The position numbers and the translations under genes are program-made. DNA of 64,000 nucleotides from Streptomyces pseudovenezuelae (GTDB taxonomy: Bacteria; Actinomycetota; Actinomycetes; Streptomycetales; Streptomycetaceae), in the NCBI RefSeq assembly GCF_029892565.1, contig NZ_JARXVH010000003.1, forward strand, positions 62,001 through 126,000, in the 5' to 3' direction. Of the stretch, positions 44,111-51,338 are shown in pieces; the first letter of the stretch is position 1; every line of letters starts with the position of its first letter. Under the pieces are notes generated by a model. The model ran no database searches and was not told the DNA's origin. It saw only the letters and a list, made by a program, of their open reading frames with translations.

Positions 44111-44499
44111 GTGGCACGCTCGTCCTGGACTGCGAGGGGCTGTCCAAGCTCGTACGACGCGTACCTGAACTCACCGAATGGCTGGCCGCGGCCGAAGCCG
44201 AGGACATCCGCGTCGTCACCAGCTCCGTCACCCTCGTCGAAGCCCGCGACCCCAGGACCGACCAAGCGCGCTTCGACTACGCCGTCTCCCGCGTGAACAT
44301 CGTCCCGCCCACCGAGGCCATCGCCCGCCACGCCGGCGAACTCCCCGCCGCAGCGGGACTGCACGGCCACAAGTACGCCTTGGACGCCATCGTCGCCGCC
44401 ACGGCCCTGGCTTCACCGGCCCCTGCGACTGTCCTTACGTCGGACCCTGAAGAACTTCTGGTCCTGTGTGGCGCCGGCATTCGCGTGATCAAGGTCTGA
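44107..44499 (+). CDS. PIN-domain (VapC-like) toxin
   Basis: A 130-residue PIN-domain protein, probably a sequence-specific ribonuclease. Acidic active-site residues are Asp in TLVLDCEGLSKL, Glu in SSVTLVEARDPR, Asp in KYALDAIVAATAL and Asp in LTSDPEELL, the four-acid PIN set. The GTG at 44107 overlaps the antitoxin stop. If the antitoxin is inactive the toxin must be silent or weak. Downstream are 17-base tandem repeats. Confidence 0.82.
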   Translation: MSGTLVLDCEGLSKLVRRVPELTEWLAAAEAEDIRVVTSSVTLVEARDPRTDQARFDYAVSRVNIVPPTEAIARHAGELPAAAGLHGHKYALDAIVAATALASPAPATVLTSDPEELLVLCGAGIRVIKV

Positions 44500-44522
44500 G
44501 TCTCTGGCGCGGTGGACGTCCC

Positions 44523-44561
44523 TTGGTCAGCCGACTCGTTTGGTCAGCCCACTCGTTTGGT
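44523..44561. repeat. 17-base tandem repeat (2.3 copies)
   Basis: TTGGTCAGCCGACTCGT (44523-44539) is followed immediately by a copy with one change (44540-44556) and a partial TTGGT. It lies just after the PIN gene. Confidence 0.8.
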
Positions 44562-44659
44562 GATCACCGGGCAGTGAGCCAGGGAGGGCGCGTTGTTCAT
44601 GAGGGAGCAGCGGCAGGGTCTCGTCGCCCGCGCCCGCGCCTCCTCGTCGGGCGCCAACT

Positions 44660-44851
44660 TCAGGTCGTAGACACGGTGTTCGGCCTGACGCAGCTCGTTC
44701 TGTTCGCGTACGCCAACAGGCTCAGCAAGGCCCCCACGATCATGAGTACCGAGGCTGCCGAATCTAGAAGCGGGTCCCGTTCACCGCTCCTCGGCCACTC
44801 CACCGGCGCCCACATCACCCAGGTCCATACCGTCGGTCCCGTCGGACCCAT
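44660..44851 (-). CDS. Possible small membrane protein
   Basis: A 63-codon frame starting at an ATG only 6 bases after the stop of the GNAT-like gene, with GGGGTGAGG as ribosome-binding site. It encodes one strongly hydrophobic helix (SVLMIVGALLSLLAYANRT, about residues 34-52). No family is recognised. It may be the last gene of the SPFH-GNAT unit. The rest of the 44500-44857 interval has no other supported gene. Confidence 0.4.
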   Translation of the reverse strand: MGPTGPTVWTWVMWAPVEWPRSGERDPLLDSAASVLMIVGALLSLLAYANRTSCVRPNTVSTT

Positions 44852-44857
44852 CAGACC

Positions 44858-45571
44858 TCACCCCGGCCACCGCATCCGGGCGTCATGGACAAGTTCCGCC
44901 AGCCGCCCCGCAGTTCGTCCCCCGGCGGAAAGGACCAGCACCCGTAACACCGTGGCGCTGCGTGGCCGCCAGATCTCTCCGACGTCCAGCCACCCCCAGG
45001 AACGGAGCGCGGCGAGAGCGGCACGATCGGCGTGATCCACCAGGATGACACCGAGGGATGCCTGATGGTCCGTCAGCAACCGTGCCTGTAGCCGGGCGAC
45101 GATCTCGTGATCCCGCGGATGCGAGCGGACCAGGATGTCGGTGATCGCGAAGACGCTGCCGAACTCGGCGAGTTGCTCGATGCTGCTCGGCAGCGTTCCG
45201 TCGCATCCGGGCCACCAGGCACCGCCGCTGCGGAGCGGGAATCCGAAGGCGCATCCCACCAGGCCGTCCGTCTCCGCGATCACCATGGCGAAACCCGGCC
45301 GGCGGATGTCGGAGGCCAGCCGGTTCAGGAAGCGCCGGCGGCTGGGATGCGGGTATGCCTCACGGAACGACGCCTCCTGGGGTGACGTCTCGTGGAGCGG
45401 CGTCTCACGCGAGTCCATGTACAGATCCGCCAGTTCCCCTGCCAGATCCAGCGCCAGCCAACGGTTCGCCCGACGCAACCGCGCCGCGAGCAGGGTGGAC
45501 GACCCTCCGCCATGGAGTTGCGCGCCCACCCTTCGATTGCCCGGGAGCAGGTGGGGCTCAGCCGCTGGCAT
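44858..45571 (-). CDS. GNAT-like protein, paralogue 1
   Basis: A 237-residue protein with a GNAT-like pattern (RPGFAMVIAETDGLVGCAFGFPL, then VFAITDILVRSHPRDHEIVARLQARLL and ASLGVILVDHADRAALAALRSWGW). It is clearly paralogous to the protein at 48163-48873. The acetyl-CoA loop is replaced by a divergent Arg-rich segment, so catalytic activity is uncertain. The ATG at 45571 lies inside the end of the SPFH gene, so translation is probably coupled. Function unknown. Confidence 0.72.
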   Translation of the reverse strand: MPAAEPHLLPGNRRVGAQLHGGGSSTLLAARLRRANRWLALDLAGELADLYMDSRETPLHETSPQEASFREAYPHPSRRRFLNRLASDIRRPGFAMVIAETDGLVGCAFGFPLRSGGAWWPGCDGTLPSSIEQLAEFGSVFAITDILVRSHPRDHEIVARLQARLLTDHQASLGVILVDHADRAALAALRSWGWLDVGEIWRPRSATVLRVLVLSAGGRTAGRLAELVHDARMRWPG

Positions 45572-46526
45572 GCGACGCGTCGGAGTCGGTGTCCGTCCGC
45601 GCCGGCCAGTTGTCCCGCCGTTCCTGAGCCACCGCGGCACGGCCGCCGGACCGCGGCCGGGCAGGCATGGTCACCTCGGGGACATCGGAGGGTTCCTGAC
45701 GTTCGGGAAGCGCCGACCGCGCACCATTCCGCCGTACGACCCGCTCCTCGGACTCGTCCCCCGTGTCCCTCGTCTGATGCTCGAAGAAGCGCAGCAGCTC
45801 CACCGGGAACGGCATGACCAGCGTGCTGTTCTTCTCCGCGGAGACGTCCACCACGGTCTGCAGCAGGCGCAGTTGGAGCGCGCCAGGGGTGTCGGCCATG
45901 GTCGCCGCCGCGTCACTCAACCGCTGGGACGCCTGGAACTCGCCGTCGGCGGCGATGACCCGGGCCCGGCGTTCCCGTTCGGCCTCGGCCTGCTTGGACA
46001 TGGAGCGCATCATCGACTCCGGAAGGGCGATGTCCTTGATCTCGACCCGCTCGATGCGCAGTCCCCAGGGTTCCTCGGTGGGGGCGTCCATCACCTTCTT
46101 GAGCTCCGCGTTGATGTGGTCGCGGTCGGAGAGCAGCGTGTCCAGGTCCGCCCTGCCGATCACCGCACGCAGCGAGGTCTGGGCGATCTGGGAGACGGCG
46201 CCGGGGTAGTTGCGGACGTTCACCAGGGCCTTGACCGGGTCGATCACCCGGAAGTAGACGACCGCGTCGACGGTGAGCGTCACGTTGTCGGCGGTGATGG
46301 ACCCCTGCGGCGGGATGCCGAGCACCTCCGTCTGCACGGACACCTTCTGCATCCGGTCCCCGATCGGCCGGATCACGCGCAGGCCGGGCCCGCGGATGTC
46401 CGGCAGCAACCGCCCGAAGCGGAACACCACACCCTTCTCGTACTGCTGGACATTGCGCACGCTCATGGCGAGCAGAATCACCCCGGCCACCGCGCACACC
46501 GCCAGCACAGTGATCAGAACACCCAT
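45558..46526 (-). CDS. SPFH/stomatin-family (slipin) membrane protein
   Basis: A 322-residue slipin. One N-terminal helix (about 1-23, MGVLITVLAVCAVAGVILLA) is followed by the SPFH domain: YEKGVVFRFGRLLPDIRGPGL, VYFRVIDPVKALVNVRNY and IGRADLDTLLSDRDHINAELKK. A coiled-coil segment (MSKQAEAERERRARVIAADGEF) and a Pro/Arg-rich tail follow. SPFH proteins form membrane-bound oligomers organising microdomains and often partner NfeD-type proteins, but none is nearby. The ATG at 46526 begins the helix. It heads the SPFH-GNAT-small ORF unit. Confidence 0.87.
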   Translation of the reverse strand: MGVLITVLAVCAVAGVILLAMSVRNVQQYEKGVVFRFGRLLPDIRGPGLRVIRPIGDRMQKVSVQTEVLGIPPQGSITADNVTLTVDAVVYFRVIDPVKALVNVRNYPGAVSQIAQTSLRAVIGRADLDTLLSDRDHINAELKKVMDAPTEEPWGLRIERVEIKDIALPESMMRSMSKQAEAERERRARVIAADGEFQASQRLSDAAATMADTPGALQLRLLQTVVDVSAEKNSTLVMPFPVELLRFFEHQTRDTGDESEERVVRRNGARSALPERQEPSDVPEVTMPARPRSGGRAAVAQERRDNWPARTDTDSDASHASG

Positions 46527-46862
46527 GGTTCTCACATTCCTTACGTCGATGGCGCCACTGGCACAGCCGGCATAGGCTGGCATCGACCGGGGTCCCGGGC
46601 CGCTGTGGAAGCTCTGTCCGCTACGGAGGCTCTGCCTGCTACGTGCGCGAAATACTCTCGGTAACTTGAGCCTACTCCTCGGCCCGAGACGGCGAGGAGA
46701 TGACAGATCCGGCGGTCCCTCCCCGGGACGCGGTCCGTGCGAGCTCTCCGACCATCTGACCGCCTCCTCCACCGACCGCCTTGCGGCCGCGGTCGCGGAG
46801 AAGGGCCCCCCGAGCCTTCGGCCGCCCTCCGACAGGACTCCGCTACGGCTGCATCGGACCGC
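46527..46862. other. Intergenic region upstream of the SPFH gene
   Basis: 336 bases without a supported gene. It should contain the SPFH promoter. Open frames here are GC-skew artefacts. Confidence 0.4.
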
Positions 46863-46946
46863 TCACCGCCGTGACGGACCACGGCCGGTGTAGAGGAGCA
46901 CCGACAGGCTGACGACGATCACGACAATGACTACGACGGTGAACAT
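46863..46946 (-). CDS. 27-residue single-helix membrane peptide
   Basis: An ATG at 46944-46946 with AGAAGG upstream opens a 27-codon frame: a pure hydrophobic helix (MFTVVVIVVIVVSLSVLLY) followed by a basic tail (TGRGPSRR). It looks like KdpF-class small membrane proteins but no kdp genes are present. It lies 67 bases after the 57-residue ORF on the same strand. It is below usual annotation cut-offs. Confidence 0.4.
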   Translation of the reverse strand: MFTVVVIVVIVVSLSVLLYTGRGPSRR

Positions 46947-47013
46947 GGCTGCTGCCTTCTCTGACGCTCGGTTCGTGCGTCGATCTGCTTCATGGACGTC
47001 AATTCCTGTCGGT

Positions 47014-47187
47014 TCACCGGGTGATGAGCGGAACCTCGACGGAGGCCTCGGCCGGCTCGGCCGACAGCGACGACGTAGAGGGCAATGGCGGTGGCGACGG
47101 CAGGACGCGGTCCTCCCACCACGACAGGGCCATCACCGTGGCGAGCAGGACGAAGGGGGTGGAGGCCGGGACGATCAGGGCGTACAT
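47014..47187 (-). CDS. 57-residue small membrane protein
   Basis: The ATG at 47185-47187 has AGGCGG upstream. The N-terminus is one helix (YALIVPASTPFVLLATVMALSWW) followed by a Pro/Ser-rich tail. No family is recognised. It pairs with the 27-residue peptide downstream; both are probably co-transcribed and divergent from the ANTAR gene. Confidence 0.45.
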   Translation of the reverse strand: MYALIVPASTPFVLLATVMALSWWEDRVLPSPPPLPSTSSLSAEPAEASVEVPLITR

Positions 47188-47570
47188 GCGTACCGCCTGC
47201 GATGGATGCGTGCGACGCCGCGGGCCGCAGATCGGGCCGGCCCGCTTGAGGCGCATCGACGCTTCGCCGGACCGGGTGGCGACGGCGAGTGCGGGAGCGG
47301 CCCGTTGGTCGCGAGGCAGGTACCGGCACCGATGCGCGAGGTGCGCCCCCGAAGGTGCGCGAGAAGTGATCGACGCTGCCGGGGGCTCGGGCCGTGTACC
47401 CCGAACGCTAACCTCCGCCGCACTGCCTGAACAGACGGCAAGTGGCCATCCGGCCGGCCGACGAGACCGTTGCATGCGGCGCTACCAGCGCTCTCCGGGC
47501 AGAGCTACGCTGTTCGAACAGGCCCCGGCCCCCGGCAGTGTCGCTTCGTGCCGCTCCGAGGAGGCCCGCC
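47188..47570. other. Intergenic region before the ANTAR leader ORF
   Basis: 383 bases between divergent small-membrane and ANTAR units. It must contain both promoters. I find no convincing gene, repeat or known site. Confidence 0.4.
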
Positions 47571-47654
47571 GTGTCCGTCGTACTTCTCATGAGTCTCGTA
47601 CGTCCGCTGCGCCCCCTGCGTCCCGCCGCGAGGTGCGCGTCATGCGGCACGTGA
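47571..47654 (+). CDS. Possible 27-residue leader ORF overlapping the ANTAR gene
   Basis: A GTG at 47571 has an excellent GAGGAGGCCCGCC ribosome-binding site and encodes a short basic peptide ending LRPLRPAARCASCGT. The frame stops at 47654, 12 bases inside the ANTAR gene, whose ATG is at 47642. This suggests translational coupling or attenuation. Confidence 0.4.
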   Translation: MSVVLLMSLVRPLRPLRPAARCASCGT

Positions 47655-48001
47655 CCAACGCCCCCGAAGCGCGGCCTCTGTTGACGGCTGCGGCGTCGGC
47701 GGTCGATCCCGCCCTCCTCGCCGAGGTCGTCGAACTCCGCGCCAGGAACGAGGAGTTGGAGCGGGCGATGGCGACCCGGCCGGCGATCGACCAGGCGCGA
47801 GGCATGGTGATGGCACTGGCGCCGTGTTCCAGTGAGCGGGCCTGGGACGTGCTGGTGGACGTCTCGCAGCACTGCAACCTCAAGCTCCGGGACGTCGCCG
47901 CGGCCCTGGTCGCCACGACGACCGACGAGACGCTCCCGGAGCCGATACGCCAGGAACTGCGCCGGGCGCTGCGGCGCCTGCACGCGGCGGAGCGAGGATG
48001 A
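47642..48001 (+). CDS. ANTAR-domain protein
   Basis: A 119-residue protein with a short N-terminus and an ANTAR RNA-binding domain at about 35-95: LRARNEELERAMATRPAIDQARGMVM, then CSSERAWDVLVDVSQHCNLKLRDVAAALV. ANTAR proteins bind tandem hairpins in nascent RNA and prevent termination. There is no GAF sensor, so activity may be set by level or partner. The ATG at 47642 overlaps the leader ORF. Confidence 0.82.
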   Translation: MRHVTNAPEARPLLTAAASAVDPALLAEVVELRARNEELERAMATRPAIDQARGMVMALAPCSSERAWDVLVDVSQHCNLKLRDVAAALVATTTDETLPEPIRQELRRALRRLHAAERG

Positions 48002-48046
48002 CGGCGACGGGGAGCCGGGGACTGACGGCGGGTCCGCCCGGCGGAC

Positions 48047-48081
48047 GGCACCGGGTGCTGTGGGTTCAACCCCCCGGTGCC
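48047..48081. terminator. Hairpin between convergent ANTAR and GNAT-like genes
   Basis: GGCACCGGG (48047-48055) pairs with CCCGGTGCC (48073-48081) in the gap between convergent genes, a probable bidirectional terminator. Confidence 0.5.
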
Positions 48082-48162
48082 TTCGTCCAGGACGGCCGTC
48101 GGACGCCCTTGCCGGGTAGCCCACCTCATGGGACCTAAACCCCGAGGCGCCCGAGGCTGAGG

Positions 48163-48873
48163 CTATTCGGGCCGTTGGGTCCGGGCATTGTGCGCGAGGC
48201 CGTCCGGATGCTCCGCCGTGCGCTCGCCGAGCGGAAGGACCATGACACGTACGGTCGTCGCGTCGGGCCCGCGCTGGATCCGCCCCACTTCCCGCCAGCC
48301 CCAGCCCTGGAAGACGGCGCCGATCGCGCGGTCGGAGCGATCCACCAGGGTGACGCCGAGCGAGGCCTGGTGGTCGCCGAGAAGATGCTCCTGCATCCGG
48401 CGGGCGAGCCCTTCGGCGTGCCGGTGCGGATGGACGAGGGTTTCCAGGATCGCGAACACATGCCCGGACGCGGTCAGTTGCTCCAGGTTCTGCGGCAACG
48501 GTCCGTCGAACCCCTCCCACCAGGAGCCGTCACGCGGTACCGGGAACCCGAAGACACAGCCGGTCAGGGACCGCGCCTCGGCGACCAGCATGTCGAATCC
48601 CGGCAGTTGGACGGCGTCCGCCAGCCGGACCAGGAACTCCTGCCGGTCGTTGAACTCCTCGCCGGACTCGGTGTCGGAGGACTCCACGTACAGGTCCGCC
48701 AGGTCCTCCCGCAGACCCTCGGCCTGCCAGCGGTTCAGCCGGCGCAGCCGCACCGTGTCCAGAGGGGAGGTGTCCGGGGCCGAGGTTTCCGGGGCGGAGG
48801 TCCACGGGGTGGGAGTTTCCAGGGCGGCCGGCTCCGGGCGTTCGGAATCGTACGGTTGCTGCGGGGTGCGCAT
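48163..48873 (-). CDS. GNAT-like protein, paralogue 2
   Basis: A 236-residue paralogue of the protein at 44858-45571. Shared blocks are the LRRLNRW start of the conserved region, LADLYVES, PGFDMLVAEARSLTGCVFGFPV, VFAILETLVHPHRHAEGLARRMQEHLLGDHQASLGVTLVDRSDRAIGAVFQGWGW and a final strand VRVMVLP. The N-terminus (about 15-45) is Thr/Pro/Ser-rich with ETSAPDTSP-like repeats. GNAT fold likely; substrate unknown. Start ATG at 48873. It is divergent from the sigma factor gene. Confidence 0.75.
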   Translation of the reverse strand: MRTPQQPYDSERPEPAALETPTPWTSAPETSAPDTSPLDTVRLRRLNRWQAEGLREDLADLYVESSDTESGEEFNDRQEFLVRLADAVQLPGFDMLVAEARSLTGCVFGFPVPRDGSWWEGFDGPLPQNLEQLTASGHVFAILETLVHPHRHAEGLARRMQEHLLGDHQASLGVTLVDRSDRAIGAVFQGWGWREVGRIQRGPDATTVRVMVLPLGERTAEHPDGLAHNARTQRPE

Positions 48874-49259
48874 GAGGCGCCTCGGTTCAGGAGACCGGCA
48901 GATGTGCGGGACTGCCATCGTGGCCGATGAGAGGGCGATGAGCGGGCGGCGCCTGGGTCCGGGACGTCTGCTTCGCAGCATAGCCCGCGGATCGGCGCCG
49001 CGGCGGGGACCGTCGGGGGACGTGGAGGCCGCTGAGACCGCTGGGACGCAGGTCGCCGAATGGGGCGGACGGCCGCCGGAACCGTCCAGGGACGGCGGCG
49101 GTCGGACGGCGTAAATCCCGTTTGAACGGGGGCGGTTCGGGAAATCGAGCGGTGTGCTTCGACCCGGAGGCACCCCCGTGCGAGCAGCCGCCGCTGCTCC
49201 CCTGCGTGTCGCGGTCCGCCCGCTCCCACGGTGAGGGACGCCACCGATCGGGGAGACAC
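48874..49259. other. Intergenic region between GNAT-like and sigma factor genes
   Basis: 386 bases of divergent promoter DNA. The only element I can point to is a SigB-like promoter at 49120-49144. The in-frame extension of the sigma ORF back to 49122 lacks family resemblance. Confidence 0.4.
49120..49144 (+). promoter_or_regulatory. Possible SigB-type promoter
   Basis: GTTT (49120-49123), a 15-base spacer and GGGAAA (49139-49144) resemble the Streptomyces SigB/SigF-type pattern (GNNT ... GGGTA). It sits upstream of a SigB-family gene, so autoregulation is possible. The match is partial. Confidence 0.3.
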
Positions 49260-50093
49260 GTGCCCAAGCCGGCCGCACGCACGCAGAGCTCACGCAGCGC
49301 ACCCCCCAACGCCTACGACGACGCGCCGGACACCGACGCGACGTTCCGCCGTATCGCCGCCCTGCCGGACGGCCCGGAGCGGTCCACGCTGCGCCAGGAG
49401 GTGGTGTGCGCCTGGATGCCGATGGCCGCACGGCTCGCCCGGCGCTTCCGGCATCGCGGGGAGACCTTCGAGGACCTCAAGCAGGTCGCCCAACTGGGCC
49501 TGGTCAAGGCGGTGTTGCGCTTCGATCCCGCGCTCGGCACCCCCTTCCCGAGCTTCGCCATCCCGACGATCCTCGGCGAGGTGAAGCGGCACTTCCGCGA
49601 CGACCTCTGGGTCGTGCACGTGCCCCGGCGCGTACAGGAACTGCGCGGCCGGGTCCGCTCCGCCGGCCACGAGCTGAGCTCCTCGGCGGGCGGCCGCACA
49701 CCCTCCGCCGCCGAGATCGCCGCGCACACCGGACTGACCGAGGCCGAAGTACGGCTGGGCCAGGGGGCGTTGGAGAGCTTCATCGCCCAGTCCCTGGACG
49801 CCCTGCCCGGGAGCTCCGAGGACAGTCACCCGTTGGCCGACACCCTCGGCGCGCTGGAGCCCGGCTTCGACCGGGTCGTCGACCGCGAGTCGTTACGCCC
49901 CCTGCTGCGGGCGCTGCCCGAGTGCGAACGCCAGATCCTGTACATGCGGTTCTTCGGCGAGATGACGCAGGCCCGCATCGGACTGCAGCTCGGCATCTCC
50001 CAGATGCACGTCTCCCGCCTGATCACCCGCACCTGCGCCCGCCTCCACGCCCAGGTGACGGCCGACGCCCCCGACCGAAGAAGGGCCTCGTGA
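49260..50093 (+). CDS. SigB/SigF/SigG-family RNA polymerase sigma factor
   Basis: A 277-residue stress-type sigma-70 (group 3). Region 2: MPMAARLARRFRHRGETFEDLKQVAQLGLVKAVLRFD. Region 3: DLWVVHVPRRVQELRGRV and TPSAAEIAAHTGLTEAEVRLG. Region 4: LRALPECERQILYMRFFGEMTQARIGLQLGISQMHVSRLI. Such factors direct stress and sporulation genes and are held by RsbW-like anti-sigma kinases; the ATPase at 29832 is that type, but any pairing is guesswork. The GTG at 49260 follows GGGAGACAC. Confidence 0.9.
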   Translation: MPKPAARTQSSRSAPPNAYDDAPDTDATFRRIAALPDGPERSTLRQEVVCAWMPMAARLARRFRHRGETFEDLKQVAQLGLVKAVLRFDPALGTPFPSFAIPTILGEVKRHFRDDLWVVHVPRRVQELRGRVRSAGHELSSSAGGRTPSAAEIAAHTGLTEAEVRLGQGALESFIAQSLDALPGSSEDSHPLADTLGALEPGFDRVVDRESLRPLLRALPECERQILYMRFFGEMTQARIGLQLGISQMHVSRLITRTCARLHAQVTADAPDRRRAS

Positions 50094-50591
50094 CCCCCGT
50101 ACCGCGTCGACACGGGACGAGTGCGGCTACGTCAGGCCCTGTTCCGCTTCTCCTGTATCTGCTCTACGCTCTTCACAGGGAAGACGGGATCGTGACCGTG
50201 TCGGGGACCACTCCGACCACGTCAGAGACCACCCTGTCTCCCCTTCCAGGCTCCCAGCCCCCGAGTCGGATTCGAGGCCGGCCGGAGCCGCATCGCCGGA
50301 GTGCGCGGCTCCAGCCTTCGTTCTCCCGGCAGTTACCGATCGGGGCATTCCCACCGGCCCCGCCGCCGCGGAGGACAACGCGCGAGGAAACGGTAGAGGG
50401 GGGCCTCACATCCTCGCGGCCACGGCCGCCGCCGCCCAGCGGCGGCGGTCGTCCGGATCCCACGGGCGCCACGGCGACTTTCGCGTGTGCGCTCCCGTAG
50501 TAGCGTCGACACAGGGTAGAGACGTAGAGACGCAGGCATACGGGGACCGGAAGTGGCGTCGGCGGAAGGCGGGCGGGCCGGTGAGTGGGCG
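50094..50591. other. Intergenic region, no supported gene
   Basis: About 500 bases after the sigma factor gene. Open frames exist on both strands but all are Pro/Arg-rich with weak third-position GC bias and no family signal. It probably holds the promoter of the membrane protein gene. Confidence 0.4.
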
Positions 50592-51338
50592 ATGAGCTAC
50601 GAGCCTGAGTCCGGGCCTGAGCTGCTGCGACCCGAAGCGGCGATTCCGCTGGCGCCGTTGCGGGGGCTGAAGGGCGCGGCACGTCGTTACGGCACCGGGC
50701 TCAGCGGGCCGGAGTTCGCCGAGGCGCAGCTCCTCGGAGCCGGCTGGGCGGCGGTGCCGCTCGTCGTGGCGCTGGTGGGGCTACTGGTGCCGTCCGTACG
50801 GACCGCCGCGTTGGTGTGTGCGGTGGTGCTCGGGGCGGCTGTCCTGGCCCGTTCGCTTCTCCTGGTCGTCTTCGAGCGACGTCAGCACGCCTACGAACCC
50901 CGCTGGCTGGCGGACCGCACCGCCGATCTGCGTACGCACCACTTCCCCCTCCTGCGCTGTGCCGTCCGCTCGGACGAGGTGCCGGGCCCGCCCCAGGTCT
51001 ACGACCTGACCAGGGGCAACCAGGTCGGCGAGTTGCTCAGACGGCGGGAACGGGAGCGAACCGTCGGCACCTTCTCCCAGGCCACCCTGCAGTTCGTCTG
51101 CGCCGTCGGCCGCGACGAACTCGCCGTGCTCGCCGAAGTCCGCCGGGAACTGGCCGAGTTGGACTTCCAGCCGGTGCGGCCCGGCGCTCCCCAGGCCTGG
51201 GTCCGCTTCCCCGGCGCCAGCTATCTGGCACTGCCCGACACCGGACGCAGGCCCGCCCGACGGGCCTACTGGGTGCTGTCCGGACCGGTGTTGGTGTCGG
51301 CGGTGGAGGCGACGGCCCGGGCCGGCTCGGCCAGATGA
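50592..51338 (+). CDS. Unknown two-helix membrane protein
   Basis: A 248-residue protein with an N-terminal cytoplasmic segment, two adjacent helices (about 57-75 and 80-98: AAVPLVVALVGLLVP and ALVCAVVLGAAVLARSLLLVV), and a ~150-residue soluble C-terminal part. A long helix ELAVLAEVRRELAELDFQPV is visible. No known family. The ATG at 50592 is used; a GTG at 50553 adds 13 residues. Its 3' 73 bases overlap the convergent NACHT gene. Confidence 0.65.
   Translation: MSYEPESGPELLRPEAAIPLAPLRGLKGAARRYGTGLSGPEFAEAQLLGAGWAAVPLVVALVGLLVPSVRTAALVCAVVLGAAVLARSLLLVVFERRQHAYEPRWLADRTADLRTHHFPLLRCAVRSDEVPGPPQVYDLTRGNQVGELLRRRERERTVGTFSQATLQFVCAVGRDELAVLAEVRRELAELDFQPVRPGAPQAWVRFPGASYLALPDTGRRPARRAYWVLSGPVLVSAVEATARAGSAR

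Noticed and set aside
50173..50682. 169-codon minus-strand ORF in the gap after the sigma factor gene
   Set aside because: Pro/Arg/Ala-rich with no family signal, and it overlaps the start of the membrane protein gene.
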